Source: Leptomonas pyrrhocoris (Eukaryota; Euglenozoa; Kinetoplastea; Trypanosomatida; Trypanosomatidae). From it: a stretch of DNA of 64,000 bases. The number at the start of each line of letters is the position of its first letter. Positions within the stretch are counted from its first letter, which is position 1. Both the position numbers and the translations under genes were made by a program. This document shows, piece after piece, positions 38,001 through 46,461 of this stretch. The notes under the pieces are model-generated. The model made no database searches, had not been told where the DNA came from, and saw nothing but the letters and a program-made list of their open reading frames with translations. The stretch lies in assembly GCF_001293395.1 (NCBI RefSeq), contig NW_015438392.1:62001-126000 (forward strand). The letters run 5' to 3'.

Positions 38001-40332
38001 GCACCACAGCAGGCTGGACGGCATCCGCATCGCTGTGGTCTTCGCTGTTTGCTGCCGCTGCCGTCGCGCGAGCCGTCGTCTCTGTCGGACTTCCAGCACC
38101 CACCCGATCACCGCTCCTCTTTGCCGCCTCTTCGCTCCCTGCGGCCGTTGAGAAGGCCGGTGGTGCACCGTCGTCGCTCGCCTGCCGCAGCTCTCGCGGT
38201 GGCGGCTCCTGCACTGTCGCACGCCGCACCGCATCGGCGATGTCCACGTCATCGTCGGCGTCGCCGTGCGTTCTGCCGGTTGCGCCTTTCATGAAATCTG
38301 GCTGATTCGATGCCTCCCGCGGAGGACGGGACGGTGCCTGCTGGCGAGACACGCCGCCCTCTGCCGTAGGGTGCGGTGCGACCTTCGTGGACGGACGACC
38401 GCCGCCTTCGCTGGCAGGGGAGGTCCGCGCAGGCACATCCACCACATTCGGAGAGGACAGCAGAGGGGTACGCGAGGCGTCACCCGCCGTCAGCAGAGCG
38501 CGATTGCGTTCGGCATCTATGGCGGCTGCTGGAGCATCATCATCAGCAGCAGCGGCAGCAGCTTGCTCGCCATCTTCCCTCACCGCCGTGCCGTCATCCG
38601 CATCGCCATCGCTGTCCGTGTCCTCCTCTGCGTCTATCATGTCTCGATCCGACAGCTCTTCGACGTCCGTCACGTCCACCTCACCGTCGGACAGCAGCGG
38701 CATCGGCGGCGGGTGTTGTAGGGGCTGCTCCTCGCTGCTGGCCGCCTCTACACCGCCGTGTGAACTGCTCATGTGGCGGCTGGTGCTCGACGAAGAACTC
38801 GCTGCAGACGGAGGCGGTGCGGAACCACTTAAAGGTGAACCTGCAAACGGCTCTGGCGTCGCCGCGCCGTCATTTTCATCCCCAAGGGTGCCGCTCGTCG
38901 GCGAAGGGTGAGGGCGATGCGCGTCGAGTTGCTCCGCCGCTTTCGACGCATCGACCTCCACCACGTTCTGCTGATCGTCCGCGGAGACGCCCGCAGCCGC
39001 GATGCCGCCCTCTCCTTCCTCTTCGATCTCCTCCGAGGGGTGTGGGGAGGAGGACGCCGTAACGCGATGCAGCGGTGTGGGGTCGGACACGCCGGCCGCC
39101 AAGTCGGCATTTCGAGATTGCTGCTGCTGTGGATGAGGCTGCGGCGGTGGCGATGGCTGCTGCTGCGGCGGTAGAGAAGAGCGTCGTGACGGGTAACTCG
39201 GGTCGTGCTCCATCGACGTTAGATCGACATCGATGGTGCGCTCCGTCCCCGAAGGAGGCGACTTGAGGAGCGAATTCTCTGAAGCGGCGGAAGAGGAGGA
39301 CGAGGACGAGGACGAGGACGAGGCCCGAAGGTGCTGAAAGCGGCGCTGCACTGCCGCTGCTGCAGACGGCAACGGCGACTCCTCCTTTCGCTGTGCCGGC
39401 GGCGGAAGAGGCGTGCTGTCGTGCTCGCCTGCGTCCTCATCGTCGACGTCAGCGACACCATCATCGCCGTTGCGGTTCTTTTGATCCTCTCGCACGTCTC
39501 GCCCGGCGCTGGGGGAAGCCAATGGCGGCGGCGGCGGCACCGCCGGGACGCGCAGCGGAACATCGACGAGCGACTCCGCCGCGTTGGACGCACGCGCGCT
39601 CTCCACGGCATACGGCGATGGTGGCGGCGGTGCAGGACGCGTCGTCCAGTTCGGCATCGCAGCCGCAGCCGGTGATTCCTCTATCCGCGTGTCCGGTGCT
39701 GCCGCTGCCGTTGTGGCCTCCTCCACTTCTCCGTCGGCGTGCGCGTCCGACGGTGCCTTCGTTTGCGGGCCGCTCCTTCTCACATCCTGCGTGGGAGGCG
39801 GGGAACGAGAAGCGGAAGGCCGCGTCGGTGGTGGGTGTGCAGTCCGCTGTCCGACGGGTACGCGGAGGTAGATCGGCTGCGGGTGTCCGCAGGAGCGCAC
39901 CTCGGGCCGGTAGAGCCGCCGCTGATGCAGCGTAAGATCGTCGACGCCCAGCTCCTTTTCGCCCCCTTCACCACCGCCGCTGTTGCGTGAATCCGCCGCC
40001 GCAGCACCGGTGGCGGCGGCAGCATCTTCCGCAGTGCCCGTCGGTTCAGCCCGAGCAGCGCCCGCGCGCTGCGACGGCGTCCTCTCCTCGCCGCTGCTCT
40101 GTGTACTCGGTAGCGCCGTGCTGCCGGCAACGCTCTCTGAGCGGCGCAACGACGAGGGAGAGGAGGACGCGGTAGACGCGCGCTGCTGCTGCCGGGGTTT
40201 GTCGGGGGAGATGGGCGGACTTGGTTGGGGAGAGCGCAGGTGCAGCGGCTTAAGAGCCGCGTTGACGTCGCTCTCGGCGCGAAAACTAGCGGGCGACTCG
40301 TCAGCGTCGTGCTCTAAGGAAGTTCGCTTCAT
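32056..40332 (-). CDS. Giant (2758-residue) disordered protein with a central helical core, unknown function
   Basis: It starts at ATG 40330-40332 (MKRTSLEHDADESPASF). The first ~1300 residues are disordered: Ser/Pro/Ala/Gln/Glu-rich, with phosphorylation-prone SP motifs and long polySer, polyAla and acidic runs. Residues of about 1344-1525 form the main ordered part, an alpha-helical charged region (including REEVQELLRTRG, ALAWQRLCEDERVARQRVRA and RMAEEEERREVVERAEQ) that looks like a coiled coil. Low complexity resumes, including a His-rich stretch, followed by a short helix at about 2514-2547 and an SP/Arg/Tyr-rich basic tail. No catalytic, membrane or targeting motif was seen. Together with the 3134-residue gene it gives two scaffold-like proteins in one unit, but I saw no clear sequence similarity between their ordered parts. 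A cytoskeletal role is a guess. Confidence 0.85.
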   Translation of the reverse strand: MKRTSLEHDADESPASFRAESDVNAALKPLHLRSPQPSPPISPDKPRQQQRASTASSSPSSLRRSESVAGSTALPSTQSSGEERTPSQRAGAARAEPTGTAEDAAAATGAAAADSRNSGGGEGGEKELGVDDLTLHQRRLYRPEVRSCGHPQPIYLRVPVGQRTAHPPPTRPSASRSPPPTQDVRRSGPQTKAPSDAHADGEVEEATTAAAAPDTRIEESPAAAAMPNWTTRPAPPPPSPYAVESARASNAAESLVDVPLRVPAVPPPPPLASPSAGRDVREDQKNRNGDDGVADVDDEDAGEHDSTPLPPPAQRKEESPLPSAAAAVQRRFQHLRASSSSSSSSSSSAASENSLLKSPPSGTERTIDVDLTSMEHDPSYPSRRSSLPPQQQPSPPPQPHPQQQQSRNADLAAGVSDPTPLHRVTASSSPHPSEEIEEEGEGGIAAAGVSADDQQNVVEVDASKAAEQLDAHRPHPSPTSGTLGDENDGAATPEPFAGSPLSGSAPPPSAASSSSSTSRHMSSSHGGVEAASSEEQPLQHPPPMPLLSDGEVDVTDVEELSDRDMIDAEEDTDSDGDADDGTAVREDGEQAAAAAADDDAPAAAIDAERNRALLTAGDASRTPLLSSPNVVDVPARTSPASEGGGRPSTKVAPHPTAEGGVSRQQAPSRPPREASNQPDFMKGATGRTHGDADDDVDIADAVRRATVQEPPPRELRQASDDGAPPAFSTAAGSEEAAKRSGDRVGAGSPTETTARATAAAANSEDHSDADAVQPAVVPPTVVVEEILNDETAKDEADAEDFTAAAAAAISPVVVEDVTEGDNTTSQTTDAAAAQPAEARHAPAGMVVEEGEEEGSSAADEPVGSSAAVSEVLTEAAAARTGASERNMRGAETPDSAGGTPLAAAAAELPQVQSSDRRRGVDTAAASDAKEIDFGSEERPPDNAEHTAPSPTLSQPAFTAASTMASAEDACLLQPPVTEPLTRRPVAPEEEDGRQEEEPHPHHHTDSPAAQEAATTTTTTATAGPPPPPRNAPPTRTAQRTSALSHPKSSRSSASSSSSSSASSFKAYHVVAPRHSLPRAAVGHEDYQTVDGRSPRTFSVADDAARDDAAVDEFYRKQPRAVEQMEGADSAVEVAGSDARDVVHEEVQQQQQQQRGAFRSRRPHVARDLLDDVESLSEIEDVEVEDDDATLVGKDYSAVAAGPADQRRVMPAPLPPLQTKRNGDDEVVGEYVRQHRAADLAVVQDLERDGRRRIMTDMLEEREVILREETAAFTVLSLMTHRHRRGSSEGRSSVGVQKPPPTLAAAAAASIVSPQRSPQQLLPPSPPAPTSREEVQELLRTRGIPGGASPGVVRGAALLTDELLCREVIEDDEVRARTMLRRLRQCEADAFWPSPICVHEALAWQRLCEDERVARQRVRALDGSVDEEINNLLHISRELAMCRMAEEEERREVVERAEQAGRRRLYDLHRSGLAARLRQKQLLQSAVDIAFADALDDVAFEETQDREGLRIASIRAWTALLESPSGTAIRQQQQRQRRGERGPSHRHDDAESLESEPIRKLKERASAPPCQSAQASATDAAEEGVEVLDDSNSSSSDDDYIILLHPDGKTRATQEDDVAPAPDGDVHARSSSSPSAASSSATSTSSSDAAVSVSMESAAASVDAGSANHHGDNADLGPAPHFFQWDPTSNSNPSPHTSNDHPSQSQQQQQQQRPQQLHSTSSPSPHLTNMTSFTANTTTNTTTASSSGLIGQKMPKAVSAKSAAGVSATTTESRRSPTLVLPTRQQLQAQEGISPAEASALLHALRCAEDAVRETRRRPKAAPCSSSSSSQKAAEGEEETAEADGKQATHHHHHHRHPHSHKEQAVANEEDGDGEAAGKPAEEKTPKQPSALQPDSAEAEAAVSAPSPERPTHGRTSPALPSSSRGSPFFITRHTIPCSLRRSPAQGYDALVRKYTSPSPPSGRRASPATTTAAALKGRGVLSPPSAPVSARSSAASTSPRRYRDRDVYVYDAAQTRRPSPATRGRSPGRERFPWAPSAPRAPSRCTVMEEEEGSRSSGVDTRCAEQPAIYAAKGGMHLDPDAQQQHATVADIVEDDDNHDATQQQQQASTAADSGEPSVIRTPAREVFPPRHGNMHRAEKSVSPSPITSHSANPSPPLVWDFAALRPAPPPTVMEIVSGSCVPPPPPQMSLLAAHDVSLSPLSSPGRVAGGGDARLAPSHAAPTAAWTSQVEQKRLDRLQAMLLMNHHHTDSTVDGTVSMVAGGRSTDAPGGDSSSPHNRDNTSRNAVQCGCSRRRLQEPSGPLLITRLPFEKGPGVWPSALSERDRSGPFGAAKMHASAAPGLSCAATARGGRGEGGITASPHTPPRVEAHVVATTSLPRSRRRRAAAMTLEDAFRQAARSGDVVHLPTTVAELLRGPHHIHLPAPAALPPANGSLHDCGDDDAGDQPEDEEQRMQQERQRGSPTLARRGGPQRSYKYVDVFYKQSSYVASPQENARASRTPAPATTAAISKAQQYIEERCAAVQLREAHHELREALRPRAPPSSTSSAAAAAAGRRRTPSAAAPASRSDRAGRANESVGESAAVAEADEAECFFDDDDVVFCSAVASRVGRERAAAQRRRGQPPPPPRSDVLPRTARTRTSTQRMAPRRSPPPTAAGAESPHPHPSAQQPQRANGASSSTQPFHLDIPAGYRVFQAPSPSYLQSRTPSQPSPFAQRALSPFYSPPGRRKDSQRAAVATKRWYAAPTPSPLQPYQQM

Positions 40333-40835
40333 CGCCGTCTTGTTTGCTGGTTTGTGGTTCTCTACAAAGAAAGTGCCGTTGGCGTTTTCGTTCTTCTACT
40401 TGCCGTGCGGATGGATGGGCCGATGGGAAGCGGCGCACGACGAGCCCAAAGTTGGAGGGGAGGGGTGAAGGAGGAGTGGAAGTGCAGAGCGTCAGCGGAC
40501 GCAGCAGGAAAGCCGCATGGAAAGGGGAAGGAGAAGGTGGGCGAGAACGCTGCGTGTGCGTGTGCGGGTGCGTCTTTCAATTGTGCTTGGAGGGTGGAGG
40601 TGCGATGCGCGTGCCGTGTGAGGGAGCCCGCACGTACGTCAGCGCCGTGAGCACCGTTGACGCGTCAACGCTGCTGTTCAACGCAGCAGTAAGAAGAAGA
40701 AGTGGTACTCGCTGCAATCGCTTGTAGCTCGTTAAAGGCGGCGAGAGGCGCGCGGGTGTTTCTTCGTCGTCGCTCCTCCCAGCGATTTCTCTTTCTAGTT
40801 TCTTTCCAACATGACCGCGGTGATGCGCGCGGCGC
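40333..40835. other. Intergenic region
   Basis: A short spacer with a G/A-rich plus-strand block at about 40450-40545, the likely polypyrimidine signal for the 2758-residue gene, and a GTGTGCGTGTGC patch near 40555. No gene was seen. Confidence 0.6.
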
Positions 40836-43800
40836 TCACACTCCGACGGCGGCGGCATCGGCGGCGGCGTGGAGGCACCGCAGCAGGAATTCCAGCCGGC
40901 GGTGCCGCAGACTTCCCGGCACCACCAGCAGCTCCAGGCGGCGGAGAAAGGCGAGTAAGCCCGCCAAGCCGAGAAAACTCTTTTCAATGGCCCGCCCGCG
41001 TGCCTCCCCCACCTCCGCAAAGGAAGCGCCGGGCGTGGGTGCGGCGCCTGTGCTGGGGTCGCTGACATGAACTGGGACGGAGAGCAGTTCGCACAGCACC
41101 TCTAACACGGCGTGCGGAAGGGTGTGCTGCAGCACGGCAGACACGCGCGACAACGGCGGCGAGGCGGCGGCCGCGGACGTTGCTTCGTCGTCTGCGGAGT
41201 CTGGGATGCTGGACAGCGTGGCTGCGGTGGCGGCGGCCGCTGTTGTGGCTTCGGTATCGCTTTCGGGGTCGCTGCCCGGCGCGTAAAACGGCATCAGCAG
41301 AAGGTCCGCCAGGCACTCCCCTAACGCCTCCCGCAGCCGCGTGAGCGAGGACGGCTCCCCATCGTGCTGCAGCGCCCGCCACCCCGTTCGGTACACCCGC
41401 GCCCCGAAGAGCGTCGTGACGTGATGTCGGCGCTGCCAGCTGCCGGGCATCAACGTTAGCGTCTGTCCGCCGCCACTCGCCAAGGAAGACGACGACGGAA
41501 CCACGCAGAGGAACAGCTGCTGCACGTAGCCGAGCCACAGCCGCAGCAGACCGATCGGCTGACAGTGGTCCGCAAACACGCAGCGGTGCACCACTGTCAT
41601 AAAGGCGCGGAAGACAACCACGTCGTCGGAGGTGCAGAAGGTGGCAGCGCGGCCCACAAACTCGCCCGTGTCGTCCTCCCGCGCCATCCGCTGCTGCTCC
41701 TCCAGCGCTGCGCGGAGGCGGTAGAAGGCGCGGCTGAGCGTGCGGTAGGCGCCGACGATGATGAGCAGGCCGTAGGCGTCGGCGGCGACGGTGAAGGCGG
41801 CGGTCACGCGTGCGTGGCGGTCCAGCGCGGCTGAAATGTACCCCTCCACTGCGTCGTCGCCCAACCCCGCAGCAGACACGTCATCCGCTGTACTCGCTTC
41901 TCTTCGTTGCACTCCACCGTCGCCGTCGGTGCCGCCGCCGCTGCGGAGCTGACGAAGAAAAGCATCGTGTTGCCGCAGCTGGGCGTCGATCTGCGCACAC
42001 ACCGCCGGGAGGTCGACCATCGCGGCAGCGCCGTCTGAGACGCGGTGCCCCGCACCCGAAGTGGTAGGCGAGGAGGGGCAGTGGACCGCTCCCGATAGGC
42101 TCCACATGTCGTGCGTGGCTGCGGGGCCGCTGCGCACATCACGCAACGCCGAAGTAACGCCGTCTGCGGTGCGGGTGCCGCCGTCGAACCACCGAGCCAT
42201 GCGCGCCACGGAGCCGCTGGTCGACGGTTGCCGGCCGTATCGGGCGCACAGCGCGGTGTGTCGCTGTACCGTCACATAGAGCTCCTCCACGCTCCACGGC
42301 AGCGTCAGCAGACCACTGGCGAGGAGGAGAAGCAGATCCTGTGCGGCCGCCGGATCGGCCCACGCCGGCCACGCCCCTGCATCGCCCGTCACGCTGTCAG
42401 TCCCTTTCTCTTCCTTTCCTCCGTCGTCGTCGTTGTGTTGTTTGGGAGGTCGACTCCGGTTGTCCTCCACCGTCGAGTAGGAGGCACGGTGGCTGAGGGC
42501 CGACAGCAGCGGCAGCAGCCCCGTCACCAGCAGCGCCTCGTCTTCGCGCGCCATGCGTCCGCGCCGCTCCAGCTGCAGCAGCACACCGTGCGACAGCAGC
42601 ATCCAAAGCCGCGTGTCGCGTCGCAGCGACGCCACACACGCACTGTCGAGCTCTGCGCCCGCCGTGCCCCGCATCACGACGTGGCGGAGATGCTGAATGA
42701 GACGGGTGAAGAGGCGCTGCCGCTCCGGCTGCAGCACAAAGAAGCCGCTGGCATCGTAAAGCGACGTGAAATTACTCGCCACGCTGTCCAGCGGGGGAAC
42801 CGAGCACGACGTGTCCAACGCAGAAGGTGCGCTCGCCGTAATGGGGCCTGCGATGCGCGCCCCTGCCGCGTCATCGAACACGACCTCCTCAAAGAGCTGC
42901 AGCGTACCCGCGTAGCCACCGAGGGTGTCGTCATCCCTCCCATGCCAGGCGCCTTCACCGTCACTGTTGCTGCGGTGCGCATTTGCGGGAGAAGCGAATA
43001 ACAGATCCATTTCCTCTGCGCTCTGCAATACCAACTCCATGCGCGTGGCCGTGTCACGCAGCATCGCAGACAGCTGCGCACCTTTGCGGCGCCAGCGGGC
43101 GTGATGCTGCTCTTTGAATGCGGCTACGGCCGCCTCGTCGTCGTCGCCGGTGGCCGTGGTGAACGCGCTCGACGTGCCGTCGCTGCTGCTCATCCACCCT
43201 ACCTCCTCCGGCTCCTGCGTGCGCAGCAGCACTGGATAGAGATGCCACAGGAAGGCGCCGGCTCGCCCACGGAACTCGCGCGGATCGACCATCGGCGGCG
43301 TCGATGACACCCCACGCAGCGAGTCCGCGAGAAACTGCTGAAAGGCGGCCTGTAAGCCCACCACGTTGTCCGTGACCGATCGCAGCGTTGCCGGCACCAT
43401 CGAGGTTGAACTCTGCAGTCCGCCGTTGCGTAGCGCCAGCACGGCCTGACCGTACAGCCGCAGCGAGTCGCGCACCTCGTGAAAGAAGACCTGCAGCGCC
43501 TCGGACATGAGGCGTCGATACAGCACCGTCGTCGAGCCCTCGTCGTTCGCCTCCGCGCGCAGGACGTCTGTCATGGCCGCCGCCACGTAGGCGGTGCTGC
43601 TCTGGCACCACAGCCAATGGGTTTCAGACAGAGCGTGCAGCTTAAGACGTGCGGTGCGGCGCGCCTTTCGCCACTGCGCCTGCTGCGCCGCGCTCATGCG
43701 ACGCACGCCGGCCGCCTCGAGCGCCTCCGCCTCCAGCGCGTCGGCCACGGCGTCGTTCGTGTAGAGGCCACCGCTGTAGAAGCCGAACAACACCGACCAG

Positions 43801-45635
43801 CACCGCCACAGCTGCACGGCGTACTGCCGCGCTGCCGCAGTGATGACAAGACGCAGCGCTGCGAGGGTGTCGGCGACGGCGGGCACATCGACGTCCTCTC
43901 TGGGCTGCTGCGTTGTCCACGGCTCTGCGCGAGGCCGCTTGCGTGAAGGCTGCTGGCTTTCTTGTGAGCCTTCGTCCTCCTCCTCCTCCCCCGCGGCTTC
44001 TCTCCCCGGATGCACATCACGCCGAGGTGTCTCAGACACAGGAGCCTCCACGACAACGGCGCTGCGTGTTAGCATCGAACGCAGCGGCCCGTCGCTGCCC
44101 AGCTCTGCAGCCGTCCGCGTGCGCGCCCACTCCGCCCACGCCGCGCGTGCGTGACCCAACAGCCGAAGCACGAACACCGTCAGCAGCGTAAAGCCGCCGC
44201 CACTGAGCACCGTGAACGACTGCGCTGCTCGGGCCAGCGTGCCGGAGAAGCACAGCAACTCGCTGATGTGCCGCCGCTGACGGCGCTGCACCTTGCGGAG
44301 TGCTGTGCGCGCCGCTTCTGCTTTCAGCTCCGCCGCCGCGTCAGCGGAAGACAACGAGGAGGCGGACGGGGACGAAACCGCAGCAGGTCCTTCCTTTTTG
44401 AGGTTGCTGCGGTGGTCATGACGCCTATCGCTCCCCCCTTCCGCCACCGGCAGCTGGCGCACCTGATGAAGCGCCTCCTCCGCAAACGACGCCTCCTTAC
44501 GCAGCGCTTCCCGCATGCCGCACGTGCAGAGGCGCTGCAAGAGGTGGTGCATTGTTAGTGCCCCCTCCACCCACTGAGGCGACGCAGTGGGAAATGACGA
44601 TGACGGGGCTGATGGAGGAGGAGGAGGCATTGGCCCTGCACTGGCGGCGGCGTAGACGGCATCGTTGCTGTTGTTGTTCAGCGCGTGCATGCGCAGCTGC
44701 GTCCATTGGGTGTACATCGGTACCAGCAGATGGCGCAGCCACAGCAGCGGCGCGTCCTGCATAAGGTGCCGCGCCAGCACCTCCACCGCGCTGCCTTCCT
44801 CTTCTTCAGTGCCCTGCACGGCCCGCGTCGTGCGGTGGCGGCGTAGTGCCGACGATGACGCCAGCCCCGAAAGCAGCGGGTCGCCACTTCTGCTTTCCGA
44901 CGTTGGCGGCTCCCGAAGTGGCAGGGAGAGGTGAAGGGCCTCCAGCGCCTGCTGCATTTCGACGGACAGGTCTGCCGGTGATGGTGGTGACTCCTCTCCA
45001 TCTACCGCTTCTGCACCGCCGGCTGTGTTCGCCTGCGCGGATGTCACCGCCTCGAACGCTGCAGGTCCGCCGTGGTTCACGGACGGCGGCATCTGCGGTG
45101 TGACTCCACCTCCACGAACGCGACCGCCACCACCACCGCTGCCTTCCTCCTCCTCCTCCTCGTCTTCTTGCTCCTCTTCGTCCGCCTCGGCGTCTGCGTG
45201 CCGCGTCCACAACTCCTCCATCCAGCGGGGGTAGTCGGCGCCCCACAGCAGCGCCGTCACCTCCGACACAAATCGCGCGTGCAACGCGGCGTCCGTGCGC
45301 GTAGCAGCAGTGCGATCGTTGGTGGGCGTCGTCTCGCCTGAGGGTGACGCGGCGGCGGACTCCGCCACGGCGGCCCACAGCAGCGGCAGCTCCTCCGCCG
45401 TCTCGTCAGCACCGTCATCCATTGCGACTCGCCGCAGCTGTGAGAAGATGCTCGACGAGGACGAAGAAGAAGTTGGTGATGCGGGAGGCGAACAACGGGA
45501 GGGGGTCGTTGAGGCGCTGCCGTCGCTTGTCGTCGAGGTGGAAGAAAGCGAAGTCAGCGAATGAGCGCAGTCCTCGTCGTTGTTGCCGCCATCGTCTACA
45601 ACGCACGGACGAGCGCTAACGCCTGCCACTTCCAT
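40836..45635 (-). CDS. Large alpha-helical protein, unidentified
   Basis: 1599 residues from ATG 45633-45635 (MEVAGVSARPCVV). The N-terminus is Ser/Thr-rich, with a strongly acidic Glu/Asp run at about 150-168. Unlike the two giant genes, most of the rest is well mixed and rich in Leu/Ala/Arg helices with conserved-looking Trp, Tyr and Phe residues: SEVTALLWGADYPRWMEELW near 110, RRHISELLCFSGTLARAAQS near 450, RQYAVQLWRCWSVLFGFYSG near 605, and a C-terminal helical block. Short disordered linkers separate them. The all-helical pattern could fit a CATCHR-type tether or a very divergent gamma-tubulin-complex subunit, but I see no diagnostic motif, so no function is assigned. There is no signal peptide or membrane segment. 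Confidence 0.88.
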   Translation of the reverse strand: MEVAGVSARPCVVDDGGNNDEDCAHSLTSLSSTSTTSDGSASTTPSRCSPPASPTSSSSSSSIFSQLRRVAMDDGADETAEELPLLWAAVAESAAASPSGETTPTNDRTAATRTDAALHARFVSEVTALLWGADYPRWMEELWTRHADAEADEEEQEDEEEEEEGSGGGGGRVRGGGVTPQMPPSVNHGGPAAFEAVTSAQANTAGGAEAVDGEESPPSPADLSVEMQQALEALHLSLPLREPPTSESRSGDPLLSGLASSSALRRHRTTRAVQGTEEEEGSAVEVLARHLMQDAPLLWLRHLLVPMYTQWTQLRMHALNNNSNDAVYAAASAGPMPPPPPSAPSSSFPTASPQWVEGALTMHHLLQRLCTCGMREALRKEASFAEEALHQVRQLPVAEGGSDRRHDHRSNLKKEGPAAVSSPSASSLSSADAAAELKAEAARTALRKVQRRQRRHISELLCFSGTLARAAQSFTVLSGGGFTLLTVFVLRLLGHARAAWAEWARTRTAAELGSDGPLRSMLTRSAVVVEAPVSETPRRDVHPGREAAGEEEEDEGSQESQQPSRKRPRAEPWTTQQPREDVDVPAVADTLAALRLVITAAARQYAVQLWRCWSVLFGFYSGGLYTNDAVADALEAEALEAAGVRRMSAAQQAQWRKARRTARLKLHALSETHWLWCQSSTAYVAAAMTDVLRAEANDEGSTTVLYRRLMSEALQVFFHEVRDSLRLYGQAVLALRNGGLQSSTSMVPATLRSVTDNVVGLQAAFQQFLADSLRGVSSTPPMVDPREFRGRAGAFLWHLYPVLLRTQEPEEVGWMSSSDGTSSAFTTATGDDDEAAVAAFKEQHHARWRRKGAQLSAMLRDTATRMELVLQSAEEMDLLFASPANAHRSNSDGEGAWHGRDDDTLGGYAGTLQLFEEVVFDDAAGARIAGPITASAPSALDTSCSVPPLDSVASNFTSLYDASGFFVLQPERQRLFTRLIQHLRHVVMRGTAGAELDSACVASLRRDTRLWMLLSHGVLLQLERRGRMAREDEALLVTGLLPLLSALSHRASYSTVEDNRSRPPKQHNDDDGGKEEKGTDSVTGDAGAWPAWADPAAAQDLLLLLASGLLTLPWSVEELYVTVQRHTALCARYGRQPSTSGSVARMARWFDGGTRTADGVTSALRDVRSGPAATHDMWSLSGAVHCPSSPTTSGAGHRVSDGAAAMVDLPAVCAQIDAQLRQHDAFLRQLRSGGGTDGDGGVQRREASTADDVSAAGLGDDAVEGYISAALDRHARVTAAFTVAADAYGLLIIVGAYRTLSRAFYRLRAALEEQQRMAREDDTGEFVGRAATFCTSDDVVVFRAFMTVVHRCVFADHCQPIGLLRLWLGYVQQLFLCVVPSSSSLASGGGQTLTLMPGSWQRRHHVTTLFGARVYRTGWRALQHDGEPSSLTRLREALGECLADLLLMPFYAPGSDPESDTEATTAAAATAATLSSIPDSADDEATSAAAASPPLSRVSAVLQHTLPHAVLEVLCELLSVPVHVSDPSTGAAPTPGASFAEVGEARGRAIEKSFLGLAGLLAFLRRLELLVVPGSLRHRRLEFLLRCLHAAADAAAVGV

Positions 45636-45774
45636 AATTAAGCCTTTATGATGATAATAGTAAACTATACAAAGACCACAACCGTCTGCTGATTGCCTTC
45701 GATTTTACCTCGGTTTCGCTGCGCACGTCGGACGCATCACCGCGGCATGCACACACACACACACGGACACACAG

Positions 45775-45823
45775 CTGCCAGCAACAGGGAGGGAGAGAGC
45801 CGGGGGAGAGACGCTGAAAGAGC
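45775..45823 (-). promoter_or_regulatory. Spliced-leader acceptor of the gene at 40836-45635
   Basis: On the coding strand a C/T-rich run (45823-45784) ends in GTTGCTGGCAG with the AG at 45775-45776. The 5' UTR would be about 139 bases and includes a short GT run (CA on the plus strand at 45751-45764). Confidence 0.55.
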
Positions 45824-46269
45824 GAAGCAAACACATGCACCTTCACGGAGCTGCAGAGAAGCCCTCCGCGTGCTCGTCGAGGCCGTCATCGTGCCACACT
45901 GCCTGTTAAATAATATATATGCACATATTTTGCACGTGCGAAACCGAGAAGCGCCGAGGCGACCATGCTCCTTTCCAATCTGCACGCCTGACCGGCGCTC
46001 ACGCGGCAGCAAGGACGGCAACGCCCGTTTCGCTGGGGTGGCTTGAAAGAACGTCTATCCGAGTTCGTGGCGAACATGGCGCACGGCGACAAGAACGGCA
46101 CAGATTACACTATATATTATGGGCGGCCCGTGGAGAGAGACGAAGGTGGTAGCTGAGGTGGAGTTGGGGCGGGTGGGGTGGGTGGGTACACAAGCGTACT
46201 CGGCGTTGCGTGTGAGTTCGCCCCTCCCCCTCCCCCTCCCCCAACACAGCGTCTATGAGGAAATGACAA

Positions 46270-46290
46270 ATAATAATAATAATAATAATA
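46270..46290. repeat. (TAA)7 microsatellite
   Basis: A perfect trinucleotide run in the 3' UTR of the leucine-rich-repeat gene; the only AT-only trinucleotide array noticed in the window. Confidence 0.9.
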
Positions 46291-46461
46291 CAGAGACGAC
46301 AATACCGCGGACCGTGCGGCCACCGCAGCTGACGTGTTCGCGCGTTATAAAGCGACGAAGAACAACGCACACGCCTTTCTGGGTGCGGTGCAGTGCGGTG
46401 GAGCACGCCCCCGCCCCCTCCCCCTCTCGCTCGGTATGTTCACACCGGCGCCTGTCGCACC

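Larger units (their letters stand above)
45636..46461. other. Intergenic region
   Basis: Besides the splice signal it holds the (TAA)7 repeat at 46270-46290, a CT-rich plus-strand patch at 46218-46240 and G-rich sequence at 46155-46190. This is the 3' UTR of the leucine-rich-repeat gene. No gene was seen. Confidence 0.6.
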
